Made by a program: the position numbers and the translations under genes
The notes under the pieces: model-generated
What the model saw: the letters and a program-made list of their open reading frames with translations, nothing else
What the model was told of the DNA's origin: nothing
Database searches by the model: none
Source of the DNA: Sinonovacula constricta
Lineage: Eukaryota > Mollusca > Bivalvia > Cardiida > Solecurtidae
Assembly: GCA_007844125.1 (NCBI GenBank)
Contig: CM017556.1
Location: 68,852,860 to 68,916,859 of the forward strand
Direction of reading: 5' to 3'
DNA length: 64,000 bases
Shown here: piece after piece, positions 51,826-62,744 of the stretch
How positions within the stretch are numbered: position 1 is the stretch's first letter
Layout of the letters: each line of letters opens with the position of its first letter

Positions 51826-52298
51826 TTTCATACAATGTTTAACTTCTTTTTTTCCTTTTTAACTCTCTTTTTTATTATTTTAATTTACAGTTGTTGTAAA
51901 TAGTTATTCATATTTAGTGCAGTTGTTCATTTTTTTATTCTGCCTCAGAGATTTTAGTACAGTTGTTCAATTTATGTTATTCTACCTCAGAAAAAAAAAC
52001 ATCGGGAATTTTTAAACCTTTAGCTTTTTAATATCTTTACTTGAAGGTTATGCTCAAAGAGTTTGTACATTGTGATTATTTTTTGCTACAATAGCTTGTA
52101 CATGTACATTGTGATTATTTGTTATTTATCACAAATTGTTTTGTGACATTTTCATACAATGTTTTATACAATATTATAGTATATAATAAAGACATTTGCT
52201 ATACTATATTATAAAGCCATTTATATATTATATAGCCATTTTATTTTTTATTTTGTTACTTTAACCTAACAATCTTAAGTTTTAAAAACCTAACATTC

Positions 52299-52613
52299 TC
52301 AAGTTTCCCAGCCGTCATGCACGTTTTTGCTAAGTCGTCGCAACATAGACCGCTCTCCGCCGTGAACAATAATTTCTTTGCACAGATCCGTATAAATGTA
52401 AACGGCTTCCGTCGACTGAATGGTAGATGATCCCGACGAGGATGAGGATGATGATGATGCTGAGTTTTCTTTAGCATGAAATTCCGTTAACGCGATTCTC
52501 CAACTTCCGTTTAGGTTTAGCGGAGCATTTAAATGTACTTTAAAACGATATACTCGATTATCCGAAAAGTACGCGTTGCTTTCATCACTTTTAATAGACA
52601 AATTACGATCCAT
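52299..52613 (-). pseudogene. Second copy of the capsid-like N-terminal fragment
   Basis: It has 104 codons, the counterpart of 48718-49035 with one codon fewer and the same Ser-rich insert. It ends at the same stop beside the CTTGAGAATGTTAGG repeat, so the truncation predates the duplication. Confidence 0.5.
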
Positions 52614-52624
52614 GATGTTCGCGA

Positions 52625-53657
52625 TTAGTAATCCGAAATATCTTTGACATCATCCGCATCGATCCAACTATTAAATGTTTTCGGAAACCCATGCCATTCG
52701 ACGTAATATTGAAGTTTATTGTTTCGTTTTCGTTTCTTTAGTACGCGTTTAATAAACCACAGCGACCTTTCATCCTCGTTCACTTTCTGTAATTCTGCTG
52801 TGTAAAATAATCCGCTGATGATATCTCCGTTCAGATCCGAACGCTTGTACATGGGAATACCTTGTTTTAGCATTCTGCACATCATTTTAAATACTTCGGT
52901 AGTATACTGTTCTTGGTAAGCTCGTTGAAAAGGTTTTTTATCAAAACTGATGCGCGCGAGATCCCCTTTCTTAAATTTGTAGACAGGTTTTCCATGCCGT
53001 CAATTAGTCTTTTTTAAATACATTCGAGCCCACACGTTAGCCTCGTTACTTTTATTGACATCATTGGGTGCCAATCATTTTTTCCTTCAAAGTTCTTTGA
53101 ACCCTTTCCACGAAATGCTTTTAGGACGGTTGTGGGTGGTGAAAAAGTAGATGTTTTCATCATTCATAAATTTTCTAAACCATTGATTCGAAAATTCGCT
53201 GCCTTTGTCAGCTCGAACTTTCTTGATGTTGAATGTCGAGGCCTCTTTTAAAATATCTCTCATGGCATTTAAAAACCGTTTTAACTGTTTTGTTCTTTAT
53301 AGGTCTCACCCATAGTTTTCTCGAGAGCATGTCAATCGCGCATAGCAAAAATCGCACGCCGTCGTTATCGTCGGACAAGTTGACCATTGACAATAAATCA
53401 ATGTCTAATTGTTCGCCGATAGATGACACTCGTACATTGGGCGTCTTAAACCAATGTCTTCTAGTCTTCTGTAGAGAATAAGAATCTTGATCATTTAACC
53501 ACTGTTGTATGTAGGCTAAAGTAAATTCGCCGGGATATTTCTCATTTAATACATTATACCATTTCTGCGCTCCCGAGAAAGCGGCTGGATTCCGTTCATG
53601 AAAGTAATATTCCCGTACAATCTCATTTTTCTGTTCCTCCGCCATTACCGATGTCAC
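52625..53657 (-). pseudogene. Second copy of the Polinton-type integrase with chromodomain, broken
   Basis: The N-terminal core half (53657 to about 53280) is open. A run of T/A bases near 53275 shifts the frame at almost the same place where the other copy has its stop. The third acidic position falls near 53105. The chromodomain is at 52885-52625. The two copies carry different small lesions, so they decayed partly independently. Confidence 0.85.
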
Positions 53658-53999
53658 GATGATTTCTCACATGTGATTAATGGAGATCGCTTATAAACGC
53701 CGTTATATTTATACGCGGAAAATACGCGAGGCTTTTTACACCCTCAAATAGCCGCTTAGACACCCAACATCTCAATTAACGATGCTGCGATAATTACTCG
53801 CGAAATAAATGAACCGAACTTTTGCCGCATTACAAGTCATACAACGTACGTGTTAAATAAACGAACACGGATCATGTGAGAGAACAAAAGGCCTCCAAAA
53901 GGGCAATTGGGGATACAAAAAAAACACCAAAAAGGCAATGGGGGGCAGTTTATTTTTGCTCACAAATGAGGTCTTTACTCCCCCATTTCTATACTACTT

Positions 54000-55560
54000 A
54001 TGAGGTTTTCTAGTACCATTATATGTCACAGAAGAGGCACTGTACTGCACTATATTGTATTGTGCTACAATGAGGCGAACAAGTTATATTATGTTATGTT
54101 AATTAGGTGGACAGAAACAAAAATGTACTGTGAAAAGAAAGTGCAGACCGTAGAATTTTACAAATTAATTTTCATGACATACATCACAAACATATACCTC
54201 ATAGACAATACAAACATCCATACATTCTATATAGGAGCCTATTGCCAAAGCAATAAGCATGCAATAATCATCTTTATTTTGTTTAAGTTTTATACTTAAC
54301 CTTCCTGGCATTAGGCAACCCTCACGCCATTAACTAAAAACTTACTGTGATATTTCATTTTAAACTTCTATATATTAATGCTCGCCCTATAACAATAGTT
54401 AGGGTGAGGGTAAATAAAACCAAGTATTGATTGACTATTAATTTAACACAAACAGACCCATTAGGCGGCAATATATAAGGTTTCTACTAAATAGATGGCA
54501 GGTCGCTGAATAAACGGTGGACTCTTAAAGACCCCGTAAAAACAAAGGCACCTGAAAACTCCCATCTAAAAATTACATAGGAAAACCCACCATTACACAT
54601 CACAACAATACATCAATAATATATAGTAATAACCAAGATACCGGGTTGCTAAATAAACGGGCGCCCCCTAAGGACCCCGTTAAAACAACGGCAACCGGGG
54701 CTTATCAGTACGAAACTTACATAGGAACCAGTATCAGAATAGACCCCATCCATATTAACTCTAAGTAGAACCAGGGTACGCTGAATAAACGGAACCCCAC
54801 TAAGGGGTCAGTATAAACAAAGGCTACCCATCAAGGTTCATTAAGCTTATCAACCTACCTTTATGTAAAATATATTACTATATTATAACATGCATGGCTA
54901 CCCACTCTAACACTGTTTATGAACTATAGGACAGTGAGGAAAAAATAAAAAAAAAATAAAAAACTTCCACTGCTGTATATAGTATAGAAATGCGTAGATT
55001 AGAATATGTAGAACTTGTAGTGATAAGTATGCTTGAGTGTATGAGACCCTTGAGTGCATGGATTATGTGTCTGGTAGAATAAGGAAACCCATAAGGTAAT
55101 GGCCGCCTAACATATTCTAGACATGTATGTATTCTCTTATATTAATTAGTAAACAAAGGCGAGCATTACCTTATACCACCAGCCGGGGACTTCTTTCTTG
55201 ACATATACATTACATATGTAAGGCAAGGCAGATGGTTTAGTGGGCGGTCGGGCCCCGGGCGTCCAGACATCGAATATTAAAATAACAAACACTAGGGTCT
55301 AAACTATCTACCTTAACTCACTATTAAATACCCAGCTTATTAGCTAAACAGGTCCCTAAAGGTGCACCCCTTCCGTACTATCTCACATTTCGTTAAGCAA
55401 AGAGGTACGCCGAAACGGGAACCTTTTTTATGGTAAAAAATAAAAGAAACCAACTTCACTAGAACCTAGTGTCAGGGGAACGAACCATAAATTAGGGAGT
55501 GGAATTCATTCAAAACATGCTCACCCCCACCCCCCCCCCCCCCCCCCCCCCTGAGGATCC
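54000..55560. other. Block of unusual composition with three degenerate 130-143-bp repeats
   Basis: TAAACGG recurs at 54511, 54654 and 54786, each followed by a C/A-rich segment (CCCC(T/C)AAGG, ACCCCGTTAAAACAA, AAGGC) and in two copies by TTACATAGGAA. The block ends in a run of about 20 C (55532-55551). No open frame, tRNA or recognisable rRNA motif was found. Its look differs from the rest of the window; an organelle-derived insert or an unknown element are possible. Confidence 0.4.
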
Positions 55561-55924
55561 AAAAAAGCAAAATAATTAAACCATTCTTTCAATAAATGGG
55601 TACATAAACTATGTACCTAATTAGGGCTCACTTTAGGCAACATATTTGGAATGCAATATTTAAGCCATGCATGTGCAACATGGCTGGGTCATAAAAAGCG
55701 CTAAACAGGGCGAGTAGATCCTCATTTAACTAGTTTCAGTCAGTCAGTTAATCACAATACGATTCATCAGAGCCGACCCTTATTTTTAAAGACTGTGCAT
55801 ATCAAGAAGCTTTTTAAAATTTTGATTGCACAATGAGATGGCAGTATTTTAAACTTTACCGGTTGTATATTTTTCGAAAGTTCAATATGTATAACATGTA
55901 TAATTTCATCAATTACTGACTGTG

Positions 55925-56475
55925 CATAACATATATGCGTCCATTTATACATTTACTGAAACGTACATAATTAATTGTATCATTTACCGCGAAACGTGCG
56001 TCCAGTTATACTTTTACTGAATGTAGATATAATTCCTGCATCATTTACCGAGGAAACATGCGTCAAATTATATTGTTACTGAATGTGCATAGAAATAATT
56101 GTATCATTACCGAAGAAACATGTGTCAAATTATATTGTTACTGAATGTGCATAGAAATAATTGTATCATTACCGAAGAAACATGTGTCAAATTATATTGT
56201 TAATAAATGTGCATAGAAATAATTATATCATTTAACAAAAAGAAGTGCGTCAAATTATATACCTACTAAATGGCATGGGAATTATTGTATCATTTATGTC
56301 AGAAACATGCGTCAAATTATGCAATGACTGAATGTGCATAGACACAACTGTATCATTTACAGACGATGTATGCGTCTAATTTATTTTTTACTGAATGTAC
56401 ATAGAAATAATTATATCATTAACTGAAGAAACATGAGCCAAATTTATTATTTACAGAATGCGCATAGACATTTTC
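55925..56475. repeat. 63-bp tandem array, about 8 to 9 units
   Basis: The unit contains GAAACATG(C/T)GTCAAATTAT, ATTGTTACTGAATGTGCATA and GAAATAATTGTATCATTTAC. Three adjacent units near 56060-56240 are almost identical; the outer ones are diverged. Confidence 0.85.
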
Positions 56476-56479
56476 GTTT

Positions 56480-58055
56480 GATCTTGTTATTTAAGTAGAA
56501 TAATATCCTTTTAACACTCGGTCAATCTTTTTGAAATTGATATATAGGTCCAACAATATGTTTTCATTTTGACACTAAGACGTATTCTTAGAATAATACA
56601 GAACAGCACTGTTAGGCAGATGAAAGTAGGTCAACCCAACTGATACGAGTAAATTGATGAAAGGTGTTGTTGGTTTATTTTGTATATACACACATTCTGA
56701 TACTATTAACAATTCCAAAACGACCCAATATATGCATCGATTATTCACAGGCGCGTATCTGGGCCGTTTTTGAAGTTACACACAATTACAAGGAAAATAA
56801 CCATTGTAGTAATACTTTTGAATATATTCGGGTTTTGTTTTTTCTAATGAATAACAGGTAAAATGCAGACATACAAGGAACTTAACGCAAAATATAAACT
56901 ACTAAAAACCTGAAGTGTATAAGTTAAATCATTTTAAACCTTTGTGGTAATAAGATTTTATAACATAGAAACTACGGAAATAAAATATATCATTTCTAAC
57001 CCGGGTTAGGCATCGACTTTCTGAGTGTTTCTGGTACTTTTAGATAGAAATAAATAACTTCCTGTGTATCTATAAAAAATATACGATATTGTAGGTGTCA
57101 ACGGTAATATAAATGTGTAGCGAACTCCTTACAGCATTAAGGGCAATGCATTAAATGCGAGAAACAAAAAAAGTTACTTACACGTGTGTCGACATTATAA
57201 CCCCGCTTCAACCAATCCTAAATGCTAAATGTTGGATATACCTGCTGCTAACGCATTGTCCGCATCACAGGTTAATTTACGTGTTTATTGAAGCAAAACC
57301 CCAACCATCCTTTTCCTTGGGTAATCTACAGCCAATACCTGATATTTTGAGTAGGCGTATGCTTTGGTTTGGGCTCGCAGAATCATTTGTTACACAATAC
57401 AGTCAAATATTTGTAAAAAAAAACGTAGGCGGTTTGTAAAGAACGACAATATGTCGATTTCTTTATTAATCCTTGCAACTTATCGGAAGTATTTTTTCTA
57501 TTAAAAGTTGACGGAAGATGACATCACTTAATTACTTTAGTGTGTAAAACTTCTTACATAAAATATCTGGTAAGTATTTTATAATGCAAAACAGTTTTAT
57601 TAAGCATGCATATATTTATGAATACAACTTATGTTAGACATGTTTAACAATAGCACTTTTGCGTGTGTTGTCACTACATTTTTATGTTTCGGGGTGTCTT
57701 TTCTAGATTTGATTTAGACATTTTACAAATAGTGGAATCACCCTGGTAGTTATGTTAATTTAATTATATTAAACGAACTACAATTGAGCATGGTATTCTA
57801 TTAATTTAGCGGGCATAACTTTCAAATTATTAAGTACAAACTAAATGCAATGTATAGTATTGTTTTTAATTGAATTGTATCGTAAATGTCGAATTTTTGC
57901 ACATTTGTTTTCCACGAACTCGATAAATTTAAATCTAGCGTAACTTTATTAGTCTTTTCTATTTAAGCACAAGTTAATGCATAGTTACACTTGGTTGAAA
58001 TAAAGAACCGTCACAAGAAGACAGCAAAAATCGAATTTGTGTTTCAAAGGTACAT
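56480..58055. other. No gene recognised
   Basis: AT-rich sequence. The 94-codon frame at 57155-57439 has no domain I know and lies next to a dispersed repeat. Confidence 0.45.
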
Positions 58056-58059
58056 TTTA

Positions 58060-58330
58060 TCAGGCTCGGCATATTTTTGTGAAGAATTATAACCAGGTTT
58101 CAACAACAAAGATATGTGGCTAAAGGTTTATATCTTTGCATTTTCCAGACTTTTTAGAGGCGGTTTAATAAAATCATTAAAACGACTAACCTTTTTGTCC
58201 ATAGACAATTCAGAACGTATCTTAGTAGGCATTTTAGAAACAAAATTCCGTGGGAGCATACCCACGGACCCTCAACGCCCCGCCCCCTCCCCCACCAAAG
58301 GTGTATGCTAAATTCAGTCCCCCCCCACCC
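58060..58330 (+). repeat. Dispersed repeat, second copy of 7180-7400
   Basis: Same block order as the copy in the channel intron, ending in a C-rich stretch (58275-58332). Confidence 0.6.
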
Positions 58331-58626
58331 CCGACACACACTTGCTGGAAAGTTCTATTTTATATTGGCCAACTCACCGCTCTCTTTTCTAATAAAATAC
58401 GCATACATGTATACCTACTGCATTAACAGAATTTGAATACATTGAATGTGAATATCAACAATCCGGTGTACAAATAGTTTATAAAAATGTGCATAGACAC
58501 AATGTACAATCCTTCCAGACAGCACATCAATATGTTACATGTACCCTGAACATATGGTTGATAAAGAATATTAGAGGCAGGTCAACTTTATAATTGCATC
58601 GGTTAGCAAATACAACAGTGTATGTA

Positions 58627-58632
58627 TTTATT
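58627..58632 (-). promoter_or_regulatory. Polyadenylation signal of the C1q-domain gene
   Basis: AATAAA on the minus strand, 24 bases past the stop codon. Confidence 0.7.
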
Positions 58633-58656
58633 AAACTGTGATTTCTAAGTGTTGTC

Positions 58657-60654
58657 CTACAGCTTATGCACGAGGTAGCCTGTAAAAGACGAGTAATTGT
58701 AGCCGTCTAATTCCTCTACGGGTGAGAACTGCCCTTCATTCTGTGTCCACACCTCCTCGCCAGCCACCAAGGTCAGCACAGCAGCCATGGTGCTTGTCTC
58801 CCATTGGCCGGGGGCGGCATCCGAGCCGTGCGCCAACGCAAACGCGACCTGCTGTCCATTCTTCACCAGGGACAAAGACGTCGAGTGGCCCGGGATGTTA
58901 GTTGCAGTGACGAAAAAAGAGTAAACGCCGAAAACTGGGGCTTTGAAATGACCGGTCGTTGGCGAGTACGCTCCGCCGACGTTGGTGATGACATTGTCAA
59001 AGGCGATATGCTGATGGAGGGCGACCTGTCGAATTGTTGTGGACAGATGAGCCGTGAACGCAACCGGAGACCCCTGGATACCTGCCGCGGCCTGGGCTGC
59101 CAGGTCAGACGTAGAGTCTACAACAAAAATAGTATAGGATTACAATTTCAGTTGAAATTTCTAATTGCATAGTAGTTCGTGTTCTGTTTAACGGAATAAA
59201 CTCTTCAAGCACTAAACTCTTTCTTCTTAGCATTTGTTTTAAAAATGATGGCCATTTGCATATGGTGTGTATATTATGTCAGTTTGTGCATTATCTTGTC
59301 GTGCAGACAATGTATGTCTGCTGAGAACTAACCTTCACGCAAAATTACTTTTCTTATTTGTATTTGACGTATATTTATGTAATGTTTCTAAAACAAACTT
59401 CTTTAATTTTGCAAGACAACCATAATTTACTTAAAACAATTACAACGCAGTGACCCTCAACCTTCCCTTAATTTCTTCAGTAGTTGCCATTTAGAGATGA
59501 ACTTAATCTTCCGTTCGATAACAGGTATTATCTTTTACAGTCATTGAAATGGTATCATTTTTGCGATACAAAGGTAAGCATGCGTTTTTAATTGACATAA
59601 AACGTCTGATAATCATACCAACCAATAATGCGTTTAAGCAAACACAGCTAGTTTTGTATGATTTTAAGACCGTTGTAATGTATTATTATTGTTATAGTTA
59701 GAACTCGCCATAAGTAACCTTGGATAGGAATTTCTCAACCGAGTGTCAGAAATGCAAGCATAGATGGGGCTGTTTTGCAGAAACGTGTAATGACTTAATT
59801 GTTGTTCCTGAAATATATAGACGAGTAATCACAAATTTAGTTGTTCCTATAGAGCAGTGGTGATTAATTGACAACGTTGACAACGTTGTCCTTAAAATGT
59901 AGTGCAACAAATTGACTAAAAAGCTGTTGTGTTGGAAGGATTGCTTGACTAGGACTGTAGATTATTGACAATTTATGACTTACCGAGTAGTTCCAATAGT
60001 GTACCGACGATTTATGATTTACTGGGTTGTTTCTGTAGTGTGCCGACGATTTATAACTTACAGAGTTGTTCCTGTAGTGTACCGACGATTTATGAGTTAC
60101 CGAGTAGTTCCTGTAGTGTACCGACTTATGATTTACTGGGTTGTTTCTGTAGACTAGTGTGCCGACGATTTATAACTTACCGAGTTGTTCCTGTAGTGTA
60201 CCGACGATTTATGAGTTACCGAGTAGTTCCTGTAGTGTACCGACGATTTATAACTTACCGAGTTGTTCCTGTAGTGTACCGACGATTTATAACTTATTGA
60301 GTTGTTCCTGTAGTGTACCGACGATTTATAACTTATTGAGTTGTTCCTGTAGTGTACCGACGATTTATAACTTATTGAGTTATTCCTGTAGTGTACCGAC
60401 GATTTATAACTTATTAAGTTGTTCCTGTAGTGTACCGACGATTTATAACTTATTGAGTTGTTCTGTAGTGTACCGACGATTTATAACTTACAGAGTTGTC
60501 TCTGTAGTGTTGCGATTGTTTGTTGTAATGAGGCTACCGTCTGTTTCTGTGTCATTAGTTCCTGTGCCATGACGCCGATGTCAGGTTCTGCAACGAAACA
60601 ATTACACACGCCCGTTACCAGGGATACGAAAGTGAGAAAACTCCAAACAAACAT
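58657..60654 (-). CDS. Secreted C1q-domain-containing protein, two exons
   Basis: Exon 1 coding is 60654-60492 (ATG to CTCT|GTAAGT); exon 2 is 59117-58657 (TTTTTGTTGTAG|ACTC to TAG). The split codon gives Tyr, and the whole is 207 residues with no stop. A signal peptide, MFVWSFLTFVSLVTGVCNCF-VA, is followed by a short coiled segment (residues 30-54, SLQQTIATLQRQL) and a C1q globular domain from about residue 72 to the end. C1q marks include FTAHLS, IAFDNVITNVGGAYSPTTGH, FKAPVFGVYSFFVTA and the final YSSFTGYLVHKL. Bivalves carry large families of such proteins, used as soluble lectin-like recognition molecules in innate immunity. The individual ligand cannot be told. It has no collagen stretch. 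Confidence 0.9.
59130..59955. other. C1q gene intron, part without repeats
   Basis: AT-rich unique sequence between the exon 2 acceptor and the 39-bp array. I see no exon or element. Confidence 0.55.
59962..60491. repeat. 39-bp array, about 13 units, derived from exon 1 end and 5' splice site of the C1q gene
   Basis: On the gene strand the unit is TCGGTACACTACAGGAACAA, then CTCG|GTAAGTTATAAATCG. It matches the end of exon 1 and start of the intron (AACACTACAGAGACAACTCT|GTAAGTTATAAATCG). Eight units farthest from exon 1 keep GT at the donor position; the five nearest have AT instead. Open frames on the plus strand with a 13-residue repeat (VPTIYNLPSCSCS) are shadows of this array. Confidence 0.95.
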
Positions 60655-60699
60655 GTTGAATTAAAGTATAGTAGATATCAGCCATGAGATCATTGTACA

Positions 60700-61500
60700 C
60701 GTTCCTTGTGCAGTGCAGATATGCCTTTATCAGTGTGAAATAAATCTGAGCTATATCCAGGTACCTTGAGCAGTGTACATGTACCTTGAGCAGTGAACAT
60801 GTACCTTGGGCAGTGTGCATGTGCCTTGAGCATTCATTGTACATATACTTTGAGCAATGGACGTGTCCCTTAGGCAATGTACATGTACTTTGAGCAGCGT
60901 GCACGTTCCTTAAGCAGTATACAAGTGCTTTTGAGCAGCATTCACGTTCCTTGAGTAGTGTACATGTACTCTGAGCAGCGTGCATATGCCTTGAGCAGTG
61001 TACATGTGTTTTGAGCATCATGCACGTTCCTTGAGCAGTGAACATCTGCTTTGAGCAGTGTACATGTGCCTGAGCAGTGAACATGTACTTTGAAGAGTGT
61101 GCATGTGCCTTGAGCAGTGTACATGTGTTTTGAGCATCATGCACGTTCCTTCAGCAGTGAACATCTGCTTTAAGCAGTGTACATGTGCCTGAGCAGTGAA
61201 CATGTACTTTGAAGAGTGTGCATGTGCCTTGAGCAGTGTACATGTGCTTTGAGAAGTGTACATGTGCCTTGAGCCGTGTACATGTACTTTGAGAAGCGTG
61301 CACGTTCCTTGAGCAGAGTACATGTGCTTTGAACAGTGTGAGAGCGTTTGATCAATGATAACGTGCCTTGATGGGGAAACGTCTTCCTTGAGAATTGTAC
61401 CTGTACCTTGATCAGTGTGAAAGCGATTTGAGCAAAGTTTAGGTGCCTTGAGCAGTGTAAATTTGGCTTTAGCGGTGTAAATTTGCCTTGAGCAATGTAC
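60700..61500. repeat. 21-bp minisatellite upstream of the C1q gene
   Basis: On the gene strand the units vary around CACTGCTCAAGGCACATGTA. The array starts about 50 bases before the C1q start codon and so occupies its promoter or 5' UTR region. With a period of 21, all frames read as 7-residue repeats (for example CTLLKAH, HCSRHMY), giving long but artificial open frames. Confidence 0.85.
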
Positions 61501-61714
61501 TGTATACAGAAACGTAAAAGAGCCTTTAGCAATGAACAGACACATCTTAGTTAGCAATTAATTGTTGATACCCTACAAGGACAACTCAATAAGTACGAAC
61601 TCTTCGATACTCTACAGGGGCACATCAGTAAGTGTAGCAGTGTACGTGTGCCTTACGCAGTGTTCGGCGTGACTTGAGCTGTGCATGGGCGCATTGAGCA
61701 GTGTAAGGGTGCCT

Positions 61715-61738
61715 TATAGTAGTAGAAGTAGTAGTAGC

Positions 61739-61776
<38 letters not shown>

Positions 61777-61975
61777 AAGTAGTAGTAGTAGTAGTAGTAA
61801 TAGAAGTAGTAGTTGTAGCAGCAGCAGCAGCAGTAGTAGCAGCAGCAGAAGTAGAAGTAGTAGTAGTTGTAGTCGTAGTAGAAGTAGCAGCAGTATTAGT
61901 AGAAATAATAGTGGTAGTATTTGTAGTAATAGTACAAGTAGTGGTAGTAGTAGCAGTAGTAGTTATAGTAGTATT
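61715..61975. repeat. Imperfect TAG/CAG-type trinucleotide microsatellite
   Basis: About 260 bases of TAG repeats with CAG, AAG and TTG variants. It encodes apparent poly-Ser or poly-Thr, depending on strand; no gene is implied. Confidence 0.9.
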
Positions 61976-62204
61976 TTGCGAATTTTTCTTTTTCTGGACC
62001 AAGACTTCGATTTGCACGTGATTTGTGTCCGTGTTGCAAGCCACTCTTAATAGATCTGGTCAACAAAGCTTCATGCATTTTATCATCATATATACGTAGA
62101 TAAGCGTCCTTTCTTAAATTTCAATATTATACTATTTTCGTCTGTATCTGATGACAGCCTCCAACACAAAACCAGCGTGTTGATGCTGTTTGGGGGTTTG
62201 AAAA

Positions 62205-62440
62205 TTGGGCAAGATGGCAAAAAGTGCAGTCGTAACCACTAGCACCAGCGCTATCCCTACCACCCCAGCCAGTCTCATCACCACCATCAGTATCGTCGTT
62301 GTCATTATCAGCATAAGAATAAGCATCAGAAGTATCAACAACATTACCCAAATCACCATCATCATCCTTACTACCAAACCTTACACCATCATCACTACCA
62401 TTCACAATAGCAACAAGAAAACTATTATCTATCCCCATTG
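62205..62440. repeat. Low-complexity ATC-rich stretch
   Basis: Interrupted ATC/ACC triplets produce open frames on both strands. A minus-strand frame (62377-62132) looks like a hydrophobic N-terminus, but nothing downstream supports a gene. Confidence 0.6.
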
Positions 62441-62509
62441 TTAACACTATATTTACAATAATATCATTTTCATTTTTCCTCAATCAACAGTAACAAACTG
62501 CATGTAGTA

Positions 62510-62735
62510 TGTGCCTGTGATCTAATTGTTACATTAGCCTTTCAGCCACTGGTTCAAATGTCAGACCGACCCAGAGATGTTAGTTCTTGGGTAAGGCTAT
62601 ATTTACTGCACATTGTCCCAAATTGTTAAAACCTGATTACCGATTCTAGCCAGGAAGGCGGAAGTGCAGAGGGATTGAAAAAACAACAACACAACTTTCT
62701 ACAAATCGACTATAAACAAATTTATTTTAACGAAC
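62510..62735 (+). mobile_element. tRNA-derived SINE (family A), diverged copy
   Basis: Shares with the minus-strand copy at 36206-36445 the body blocks TATTTACTGCACATTG, GATTCTAGCCAGGAAG, CAGAGGGATT and a tail TCGACTATAAACAAATTTAT. The B-box-like CTGGTTCAAATG is degenerate. Confidence 0.7.
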
Positions 62736-62744
62736 AACAAACTT

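Larger units (their letters stand above)
51826..53712 (-). mobile_element. Polinton (Maverick) remnant, right inverted arm
   Basis: Inverse of 47626-49545. Homology stops at AAATATAACGGCG on the outside; a further 170 bases outward (to about 53880) look like the same element's flank but have no partner on the left, where the LINE tail abuts. Confidence 0.85.

Noticed and set aside
54000..55560. Mitochondrial rRNA or tRNA insert
   Set aside because: I looked for conserved rRNA motifs and cloverleaves on both strands and found none convincing; left as an unexplained block.
59965..60572. Plus-strand open frames with a 13-residue repeat
   Set aside because: They are readings of the 39-bp splice-donor array opposite to the C1q gene; the period of 39 makes any frame appear repetitive.
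60602..61557. Long minus-strand open frames of 120-180 codons
   Set aside because: Period-21 minisatellite translated in frame; several frames are open at once, and none continues into the C1q reading frame.
62127..62483. Minus-strand frames, one with a hydrophobic start resembling a signal anchor
   Set aside because: They come from an ATC-rich low-complexity tract; overlapping frames are open on both strands and no further exon was found.
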